In this document: piece by piece, positions 1 through 5,082 of the stretch
Layout: the number at the start of each line of letters is the position of its first letter
Numbering within the stretch: the stretch's first letter is position 1
Assembly (NCBI GenBank): GCA_903850275.1
Contig: CAINLH010000154.1
Coordinates: 1 to 5,819 of the forward strand
Source: an uncultured Acidimicrobium sp.
Lineage (GTDB): Bacteria > Actinomycetota > Acidimicrobiia > Acidimicrobiales > Ilumatobacteraceae
Direction of reading: 5' to 3'
DNA length: 5,819 nt
Notes under the pieces: model-generated
The model's input: only the letters and a program-made list of their open reading frames with translations
Told to the model about the DNA's origin: nothing
The model's database searches: none
Position numbers and translations under genes: made by a program

Positions 1-1174
1 CGTCGTCGACTTCGCAGTTGCTCAAAAGCGTAAGCAAACCATCGTTGACACTCTTGTCAAAGGTCTCACTGGTCTCACCAAGTCGAAAAAAGTTACGTAT
101 CTGCTTGGCACGGGTTCGCTCGGTGCGCAGCACATCGTTGATGTGCAACTTGCAGCCGGTGGCACGCAGCAGATTCAAGGCAAGTTTGTTGTGCTCGCAG
201 CTGGTTCGGTGCCGCGAACAATTCCGGGCTTCGACGCGGGCGGGCCAATCATGACTTCGGATGAAGTGCTGATGCTCGATCGAATTCCCAAACGAATTGC
301 AGTAATTGGTGGTGGCGCAATCGGTTGTGAATTTGCTTCAACATTTGCCGACTTGGGTTCGACCGTCACCATTCTGGAAGGTTTGCCAAAAATTCTTCCG
401 GGCCTAGACCCAGACGTTGCCAACTTTGTTGTCAAGAGTTTCAAGAAGAAGAACATCGACATTCGTACTGGCGTAAAAGTTGCCGGCCATGAACTCAATA
501 GCGCAGGCGGAACAACCGTGCTGTTTGGCGAAGGCGAACGACTGGATGTCGATGCAGTTGTGGTGTCGGTTGGCCGAAAGCCGTTTGCAGATTTGCTCGG
601 ACTAAAAGGGACTGCCGTTCAGTTGAGCGAGCGTGGCTTCGTTGAAGTTGATGGTTATTGCGCAACAGGCGAACAAGGTGTTTATGCGGTAGGCGACCTG
701 ATCAATACTCCGCAGCTTGCGCACGTTGCTTACGCCGAGGCGATTGTTGCTGTTAAACACATGCTCGGTGAAACCGTTTATCCCGTGATGTACGACCGAG
801 TGCCGTGGGCAATTTATTGCCACCCTGAAGTTGCTTGGGCGGGGCCTTCGGAAGAGGAAGCGCGCGCCAAAGGTATCGACGTGGTTGTGGCGAAACATCA
901 ATTCCGGTCCAACAGCCGCGCGATGATTATCGGCGAGGCCGAAGGCTTGGTGAAAGTGATTGCCAAGAAGAACGCCGATGGCAGTGCCGGCCAAGTGCTT
1001 GGCGTGCATATGGTTGGCCCTTGGGTTACAGAACAGTTGTCCGGCGGATACTTGGCGGTGAACTGGGAGGCAACCGTTGACGAGATTGCCGAATTCCTGA
1101 TGCCGCATCCTTCGCTGTCGGAATTGTTTGGCGAAACAGTGTTGTCGATGACCGGTCGCAGTATTAATGCATGA
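1..1174 (+). CDS. lpdA: Dihydrolipoyl dehydrogenase (E3 of 2-oxoacid dehydrogenase complexes), 5' end cut off by the window
   Basis: This cytoplasmic flavoenzyme re-oxidises the dihydrolipoyl arm of E2 and reduces NAD+. The first complete codon is at base 2 and 390 residues are visible. About 70 residues are missing upstream, including the first FAD-binding GxGxxG and the redox-active CxxxxC. Visible landmarks: the NAD-binding Rossmann motif GGGAIGCE at 308-331, ending in the usual Glu; the second FAD motif GVYAVGDL at 677-700, followed by LAHVAYAEA; and the C-terminal dimerisation domain with the catalytic HPSLSE motif (His codon 1106-1108, Glu codon 1121-1123), the His-Glu pair that acts as acid/base for the partner subunit. 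The frame is open from the window edge, so the in-frame GTG at 143 is an internal codon. The E2 gene follows after 32 bp. Glutathione reductase or mercuric reductase is less likely given the HPSLSE ending and the E2/LipBA context. Sharing between several complexes is possible. Confidence 0.93.
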   Translation, partial: VVDFAVAQKRKQTIVDTLVKGLTGLTKSKKVTYLLGTGSLGAQHIVDVQLAAGGTQQIQGKFVVLAAGSVPRTIPGFDAGGPIMTSDEVLMLDRIPKRIAVIGGGAIGCEFASTFADLGSTVTILEGLPKILPGLDPDVANFVVKSFKKKNIDIRTGVKVAGHELNSAGGTTVLFGEGERLDVDAVVVSVGRKPFADLLGLKGTAVQLSERGFVEVDGYCATGEQGVYAVGDLINTPQLAHVAYAEAIVAVKHMLGETVYPVMYDRVPWAIYCHPEVAWAGPSEEEARAKGIDVVVAKHQFRSNSRAMIIGEAEGLVKVIAKKNADGSAGQVLGVHMVGPWVTEQLSGGYLAVNWEATVDEIAEFLMPHPSLSELFGETVLSMTGRSINA

Positions 1175-1197
1175 CGCAGCAACATTCTTAGGACTAC

Positions 1198-1202
1198 AGG
1201 AG
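1198..1202 (+). promoter_or_regulatory. Ribosome binding site of the E2 gene
   Basis: AGGAG lies 4 bases before the ATG at 1207, within the 32-bp gap after the E3 stop codon. It supports this ATG as the E2 start, which also places the standard lipoyl-domain beginning (ADITLPQLGE) right after Met1. The gap shows no terminator-like hairpin with a T-run, consistent with E3 and E2 sharing a transcript. Confidence 0.8.
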
Positions 1203-1206
1203 CAAC

Positions 1207-2496
1207 ATGGCTGACATCACACTTCCGCAACTTGGCGAAACGGTAACTGAGGGAACGATTACGCGTTGGTTCAAGAAGGTTGGAGACACGATTGCAGCGG
1301 ATGAGCCACTGTTTGAAGTTTCTACCGACAAAGTAGACACGGAAGTACCGTCGCCAGTGGCAGGCACAGTTACCGAGATTCGTGTTGCTGAAGGCGAAAC
1401 CGTTGCCGTTGGAACTGTGATTGCAGTGGTTGGTGCAGCGGGTGCCGCACCAGCGCCTGCGCCTGTAGCTGCTGCACCTGCACCTGTTGCTGCACCGGCT
1501 CCTGGTGTTGCTGCACCTAGCCAAACCAACAAACTGCTTTCACCAGTTGTTCGACGATTGGTTACCGAGCATCAAATTGATATCGACGCACTAACTGGCA
1601 GTGGGCCAGGCGGACGCATTACGCGCGAAGATGTTTTGGACTACATCGATCAACACGGGTTGAAGGCAGCCGCACAGGTTGCAAGCGCGCCTGCACCAGC
1701 ACCTGTTGTCTCAACGCCTGCTCCGGTTTCAGCACCCGCACCAATGGCGGCGCCAGCACCGCGTCCAACTGCACCGACGGGCGAGCGCGAGCAAGTTGTT
1801 GCGTTGTCCAAGATTCGTAAATTGACCGGCGCACACATGGTGATGTCGAAGGCAGTCAGCCCACATGCATTCAGCGTTGTGGAAGTGGACTACGCCAATG
1901 TTGATCGAACTCGATCGGCAGTGAAGGAATCTTGGAAATCGGGAGAGGGATTCAGCCTCACCTATTTGCCGTTTATCGCGCGCGCAGTAGTGGATGCGCT
2001 TGCCGACTTTCCGCATGTGAACTCATCAATTGATGGCGACAATCTTGTCGTTCATGGGTACATCGATTTAGGTATTGCTGTCGACTTGGATTACCAAGGA
2101 CTATTAGTCCCCGTAGTTCGCAGTGCCGACGCCAAGCGCTTGCGCGCAATTGCCCGCGAGATCAACGATCTCGCAAATCGCGCACGTGGAAGGAAGTTGT
2201 CGCCAGATGAAATTCAGGGCGGAACATTTACGCTGTCCAACAACGGCTCTGCAGGAGCGCTTATCTGCATGCCGATCATCAACCAACCGCAAGTAGCCAT
2301 CTTGTCCACCGATGCAATTGTGCGCAAGCCCGTAGTGGTCACTGCACAAGATGGAAGCGAAAGCATTGCGATTCACCCAATGGGTCACCTTTCGATGTCG
2401 TGGGATCACCGCGCATTTGACGGCGCCTATGCAGCTCGTTTTATTTCTCGGGTAAAACAAATAATTGAAACGCAGGATTGGTCAGCCGAGCTCTAG
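1207..2496 (+). CDS. Dihydrolipoamide acyltransferase, E2 core of a 2-oxoacid dehydrogenase complex (single lipoyl domain)
   Basis: E2 carries the acyl group on a swinging lipoyl arm and transfers it to CoA. It also forms the structural core that binds E1 and E3. Domains in order: lipoyl domain at residues 2-76 with the modified lysine K42 in the TDKVDTE motif (codon 1330-1332); Ala/Pro linker 77-104; peripheral-subunit-binding domain 108-148 (LLSPVVRRL ... GGRITREDV); second Ala/Pro linker 154-190; catalytic domain about 197-429 with the active-site HRAFDG motif (H401, D405) and the GGTFTLSNNG and PIINQPQVAILS segments. At 429 residues with one lipoyl domain it has the plain E2 architecture, unlike the two-lipoyl-domain DlaT known from mycobacteria. 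Substrate class (acetyl, succinyl or branched-chain acyl) cannot be settled without E1, so sucB, pdhC/aceF, bkdC and dlaT all remain possible. The neighbouring LipB-LipA gene encodes the enzymes expected to lipoylate K42. Confidence 0.95.
   Translation: MADITLPQLGETVTEGTITRWFKKVGDTIAADEPLFEVSTDKVDTEVPSPVAGTVTEIRVAEGETVAVGTVIAVVGAAGAAPAPAPVAAAPAPVAAPAPGVAAPSQTNKLLSPVVRRLVTEHQIDIDALTGSGPGGRITREDVLDYIDQHGLKAAAQVASAPAPAPVVSTPAPVSAPAPMAAPAPRPTAPTGEREQVVALSKIRKLTGAHMVMSKAVSPHAFSVVEVDYANVDRTRSAVKESWKSGEGFSLTYLPFIARAVVDALADFPHVNSSIDGDNLVVHGYIDLGIAVDLDYQGLLVPVVRSADAKRLRAIAREINDLANRARGRKLSPDEIQGGTFTLSNNGSAGALICMPIINQPQVAILSTDAIVRKPVVVTAQDGSESIAIHPMGHLSMSWDHRAFDGAYAARFISRVKQIIETQDWSAEL
1435..1518 (+). 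repeat. Ala/Pro-rich interdomain linker 1 of E2 (imperfect GCACCT-type repeats)
   Basis: Residues 77-104 are almost entirely Ala, Pro and Val, encoded by degenerate tandem units such as GCACCTGCACCTGTTGCT. Linkers of this composition are typical of E2 proteins. They are stiff but mobile and let the lipoyl domain swing between active sites. The repetition is in-frame and partly visible at DNA level, so length changes by slippage are conceivable. Confidence 0.8.
1666..1776 (+). repeat. Ala/Pro-rich interdomain linker 2 of E2
   Basis: Residues 154-190, between the subunit-binding and catalytic domains, consist mostly of Ala-Pro pairs with some Val, Ser and Thr. It is similar in composition to linker 1 but more degenerate at DNA level, with GCGCCT, GCACCA and GCACCG alternating. 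It serves as the flexible tether of the E1/E3-binding domain. Confidence 0.75.
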
Positions 2497-2511
2497 TTGC
2501 GGCAAAACTAG
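2493..2511 (+). promoter_or_regulatory. Small inverted repeat spanning the E2 stop codon and the gap before lipB-lipA
   Basis: CTAGTT (2493-2498) is exactly complementary to AACTAG (2506-2511), with a 7-base loop. The left arm contains the E2 stop codon TAG, and the right arm ends 6 bases before the ATG at 2518. The stem is short with only two G-C pairs, so it may be chance. If formed in mRNA, it would sit in the initiation region of lipB-lipA and would be opened by ribosomes finishing E2. No T-run follows, so it is not a normal terminator. Confidence 0.25.
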
Positions 2512-2517
2512 TGAGAC

Positions 2518-4191
2518 ATGAATAATCAATCCGCACCCCTTCATGTGAGGTGGCTCGGACGAGTGGCTTACCGTGAAGCGCTTGCGTTGCAGACAGCCAT
2601 TTTCAAACATGGAGTAGATCAGCACTTGCTGTTGTTAGAGCATCCGCATGTGTTTACATACGGGCCAACGTCCAACCTTGTAACGAACTTGCTGTGCAAC
2701 CCTGCCGACGTGAATGCCGAATTAGTGGAGGTGCAACGGGGCGGAGACATTACATATCACGGCCCGGGTCAACTTGTTGGCTACCCGCTCTTGAGCCTGC
2801 AACCAAAACATGGTGCGAGTGGGCCAGCAGACACTCGTGCATACATTCATGACCTTGAGCAAGTGATTATTGAAACGCTCGTCGAGTTGGGTGTATCTAA
2901 CGCGGGACGACAAGCCCAGTTTCCCGGTGTGTGGCTCGACCCAGACACACCGCAAGCGCGCAAGATTTGCGCAATTGGAGTGAAGGTGGGAAGTGGCTCT
3001 ACCGAGCGCCGAACAATGCATGGGTTTGCGCTCAACGTAAACCCCGACCTTGCGTATATGCGAGATCATATTGTCCCTTGTGGAATCGGCCAATGGCCAG
3101 TGACTTCGCTTGCAGAAGAAGGTGTTGACGCATCGATGGAGCAAGTTGTCGACGTGATTGCGCGATTGGCAACAAACAGATGGGGTAGCTCGAGTTCGAC
3201 AAGAAGCGATGTTGTCTTCAAACACAGCCCAGACGACCTTTCTGCATTTTCGAGAGGTGAGGGTGCAGGCGAACCCGTGCGCCTCATCAAGCGATTGGAC
3301 GATGCTGGCGTGCAGGGTGGGTTGAGCATCTCTGTGCGGAAGCCCGATTGGATGCGAACGAAAATTGTTCAAAGCGCAGAAGTAGCGGCGGTGAAGCAGA
3401 CAGTTCGCGATTTGCAATTGACCACCGTGTGCGTTGAAGCAGGATGCCCGAACTTGAGCGAGTGCTGGAAAGATGGCACCGCAACGTTTATGGTGCTTGG
3501 CGAGCGTTGCACACGAGCCTGCGGATTTTGCTTGGTCGATACGCAGAAACCACTAGCGCCTGACAGTGATGAACCACGCCGATTGGCGCAAGCCGTTCGA
3601 CAGATGGGTTTGGACTATGCAGTGTTGACGATGGTTGCACGCGACGACCTCGACGACGGCGGGATGCAACATGTTGCACAATGTGTGCGATCCATTCGTG
3701 CAGCGAACGAGTTGGCCCAGGTGGAGACACTTATCTCGGATGTAAAGGGCTCTGATGCACTCGACATTTTGATTGCCGAGCGGCCAGACGTTTTGAATCA
3801 CAATATTGAAACAGTTGCCAGGCTTCAACGCGCAGTGCGCCCATCTGCCGGATATGCGCGCAGCCTTGCTGTGCTTGCACGTAGTGCTGCGGCAGGGCTC
3901 ACTACCAAGTCGGGAATCATCGTGGGGATGGGCGAGACGCGCGAAGAAGTGGAGATGACGTTGATTGATTTGGCAAGTGTCGGAGTGCAAATTGTGACCA
4001 TCGGCCAGTACCTGCGTCCAACTTCACACCATCTGCCAGTTGCGCGTTGGGTGGAGCCTGCAGAGTTTGTGCATTTCAAGCAGTTTGGCGAATCGATTGG
4101 ACTCAGTCATGTGGAGTCGAGCCCGCTCACGAGGTCGAGTTATCACGCAAAGCAGGCACAACGTTCAAGTCGGCCGCTTTTACAGATATAA
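2518..4191 (+). CDS. Fused octanoyltransferase LipB - lipoyl synthase LipA
   Basis: This is one 557-residue frame carrying both steps of protein lipoylation. The LipB part (about 1-222) has RGGDITYHGPGQLVGYP at 74-90, the lysine-bearing RKICAIGVKV at 148-157 with K156, MHGFALNV at 167-174, and the acyl-accepting cysteine in PCGI (C188, codon 3079-3081). The LipA part (about 254-557) is a radical-SAM enzyme. C305, C310 and C316 form the CX4CX5C auxiliary cluster site, C331, C335 and C338 form the CX3CX2C SAM-cluster site, then come GMGET, QYLRPT and the C-terminal RSSYHA whose serine ligates the auxiliary cluster. The two parts usually come from separate adjacent genes (lipB, lipA). Residues 223-253 form a Ser-rich then charged connector. 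The LipB part has about four extra residues (GSGS region, 158-161) between K156 and MHG compared with common LipB proteins. The start fits because LipB homology begins at LHVRWLGR; the ribosome site is weak (GTGAG at 2511). Both active sites look intact. Confidence 0.92.
   Translation: MNNQSAPLHVRWLGRVAYREALALQTAIFKHGVDQHLLLLEHPHVFTYGPTSNLVTNLLCNPADVNAELVEVQRGGDITYHGPGQLVGYPLLSLQPKHGASGPADTRAYIHDLEQVIIETLVELGVSNAGRQAQFPGVWLDPDTPQARKICAIGVKVGSGSTERRTMHGFALNVNPDLAYMRDHIVPCGIGQWPVTSLAEEGVDASMEQVVDVIARLATNRWGSSSSTRSDVVFKHSPDDLSAFSRGEGAGEPVRLIKRLDDAGVQGGLSISVRKPDWMRTKIVQSAEVAAVKQTVRDLQLTTVCVEAGCPNLSECWKDGTATFMVLGERCTRACGFCLVDTQKPLAPDSDEPRRLAQAVRQMGLDYAVLTMVARDDLDDGGMQHVAQCVRSIRAANELAQVETLISDVKGSDALDILIAERPDVLNHNIETVARLQRAVRPSAGYARSLAVLARSAAAGLTTKSGIIVGMGETREEVEMTLIDLASVGVQIVTIGQYLRPTSHHLPVARWVEPAEFVHFKQFGESIGLSHVESSPLTRSSYHAKQAQRSSRPLLQI
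3254..3260 (+). promoter_or_regulatory. Internal Shine-Dalgarno-like sequence near the LipA part of the fusion
   Basis: GAGGTGA is a perfect 7-base match to the anti-Shine-Dalgarno complement, and it lies inside the fused gene just before the region where a stand-alone LipA would start. The in-frame GTG at 3277 (residue V254) is 16 bases downstream, longer than the usual spacing. Another in-frame candidate, the ATG at 3352 (M279), has its own GGAAG at 3338-3342, 9 bases upstream. It may be a relic of a former separate lipA start, a functional internal start, or coincidence arising from coding for RGEG. Confidence 0.3.
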
Positions 4192-4196
4192 AGGAG
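4190..4196 (+). promoter_or_regulatory. Strong ribosome binding site of the pirin gene, overlapping the LipB-LipA stop codon
   Basis: AAAGGAG starts inside the TAA stop of the preceding gene (4189-4191) and ends 4 bases before the ATG at 4201. It is the best-placed Shine-Dalgarno sequence in the window. The 9-bp gap leaves no room for a terminator or promoter of its own, which suggests that pirin is read from the lipoylation transcript. Confidence 0.85.
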
Positions 4197-4200
4197 TGTC

Positions 4201-5082
4201 ATGACTTCTGCTTCCACACTTCGCACAATCGCCGGAACTATTAACTCGCAGCGCACTGTGGAAGGCGGTGGTTTCACCGTTCGACGGCCATTTCCTACAG
4301 CCACGATGGATCACATTGACCCGTTTTTGTTGTTGGACGAAATGGGCCCAGCGCAATATGGGCCTGGCGAAGCAGTGGGTGCGCCAAGCCACCCGCATCG
4401 TGGTTTTGAAACCGTTACCTATTTACTTTCTGGCGCCATGGTGCACGAAGACACCACAGGCGCATGCGCTGTGATTAAACCAGGCGGTGTGCAATGGATG
4501 ACGGCCGGCTCGGGTGTAGTTCATAGCGAGTTGCCAACTGAAGACATGATGCGACTTGGCGGGAAGATGCACGGCTTTCAACTGTGGGTAAATTTGCCGG
4601 CCGAGAAAAAAATGGTGGACCCTCGCTATCAGGGTTACGACGCAGATGAAATTGCGCAAGTGCAACTTGCCAACGGCGGCTTGCTCAAAGTGGTGGCCGG
4701 TGAAGTGCATGGTGTGAGAGGCCCTGTTGAAACGACATCGCCAATGACATACGCCCACGCAGTGATGGAAGCATCCGATGTGGTGGAGTGGCACCCGCAA
4801 GAGGGGCACACTGCACTCGTTCACGTATTCGATGGCGAAGTGAAAGTAAATGGCTCCACAACTTCTTCTGGCGAAATGGTGGTCATGCAACGCACGGCCG
4901 GCATGGTGCGCATCGAGTCGACAAAAGCACAAGCGCAAGTGTTGCTGCTTGGTGGGCAGCCTCTCGGCGAGCCCGTGGTGCGTTATGGCCCTTTTGTCAT
5001 GAACACCAAACAGGAAATTGTTGATGCCGTGCAGGAGTACAACGATGGCACGCTGGTAAAAGTTGGCAAGAAAACTTTGTGA
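4201..5082 (+). CDS. Pirin-family bicupin protein
   Basis: This is a complete 293-residue pirin, a normal length for the family. Pirins are cytoplasmic (nuclear in eukaryotes) Fe-binding double-cupin proteins. Some show quercetin 2,3-dioxygenase activity and others regulate partner proteins. The N-terminal cupin carries all four expected metal ligands: H64 and H66 in SHPHRGFETV, and H108 and E110 in GSGVVHSE. FHGFQLWVN-like (MHGFQLWVN) follows at about 144-152, then the second, less conserved cupin (about 170-270), which lacks an obvious metal set. No signal peptide or membrane segment is seen. The gene begins 9 bp after lipB-lipA and its stop overlaps the next start. A bacterial pirin from Serratia marcescens was reported to interact with pyruvate dehydrogenase E1, so a link to the neighbouring E2/E3 genes is plausible but inferred. 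Substrate or enzymatic role cannot be read from sequence. Confidence 0.92.
   Translation: MTSASTLRTIAGTINSQRTVEGGGFTVRRPFPTATMDHIDPFLLLDEMGPAQYGPGEAVGAPSHPHRGFETVTYLLSGAMVHEDTTGACAVIKPGGVQWMTAGSGVVHSELPTEDMMRLGGKMHGFQLWVNLPAEKKMVDPRYQGYDADEIAQVQLANGGLLKVVAGEVHGVRGPVETTSPMTYAHAVMEASDVVEWHPQEGHTALVHVFDGEVKVNGSTTSSGEMVVMQRTAGMVRIESTKAQAQVLLLGGQPLGEPVVRYGPFVMNTKQEIVDAVQEYNDGTLVKVGKKTL
5079..5082 (+). other. GTGA stop/start overlap between pirin and the peptidase gene
   Basis: The pirin TGA stop (5080-5082) overlaps the peptidase GTG start (5079-5081) by sharing GTGA. Upstream of this GTG there is no good Shine-Dalgarno sequence, only A-rich GGCAAGAAAACT. Initiation probably depends on ribosomes terminating at the pirin stop. 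This argues that the two proteins are made from one message. Confidence 0.75.

Noticed and set aside
143..145. GTG as the start of the dihydrolipoyl dehydrogenase
   Set aside because: The same frame is open back to base 2 and encodes E3-like sequence there (VVDFAVAQKRK...). The true start therefore lies before the window.
1175..1206. Possible terminator or promoter between E3 and E2
   Set aside because: The 32-bp gap contains a ribosome site but no stem-loop followed by a T-run and no convincing -35/-10 pair.
602..1524. Long reverse-strand open frames of 168 and 208 codons opposite E3 and the start of E2
   Set aside because: They lie antisense to strongly recognisable E3 and E2 sequence. 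Their translations are rich in Cys, Arg, His and Asn with no domain pattern, which is typical of shadow frames.
1435..1776. Tandem-repeat array or CRISPR-like structure in the GCACCT-rich stretches
   Set aside because: The repeats are in-frame Ala-Pro codons of E2 linkers, without uniform repeat units or unique spacers.
3170..3300. Sequencing frameshift or lost stop artificially joining lipB and lipA
   Set aside because: No frame change is needed: LipB, connector and LipA all read in one frame. The connector contains plausible protein sequence up to the LipA N-terminal pattern. Only raw reads or relatives could fully exclude a miscalled stop codon.
2722..3417. Reverse-strand open frame of 231 codons opposite LipB
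   Set aside because: The + strand encodes clear LipB motifs throughout. The antisense product shows no recognisable domain and is Cys/His/Arg-rich.
4423..4938. Reverse-strand open frame of 171 codons opposite pirin
   Set aside because: The pirin coding sense is certain from its metal-binding motifs. The opposite frame is His/Cys-rich shadow sequence.
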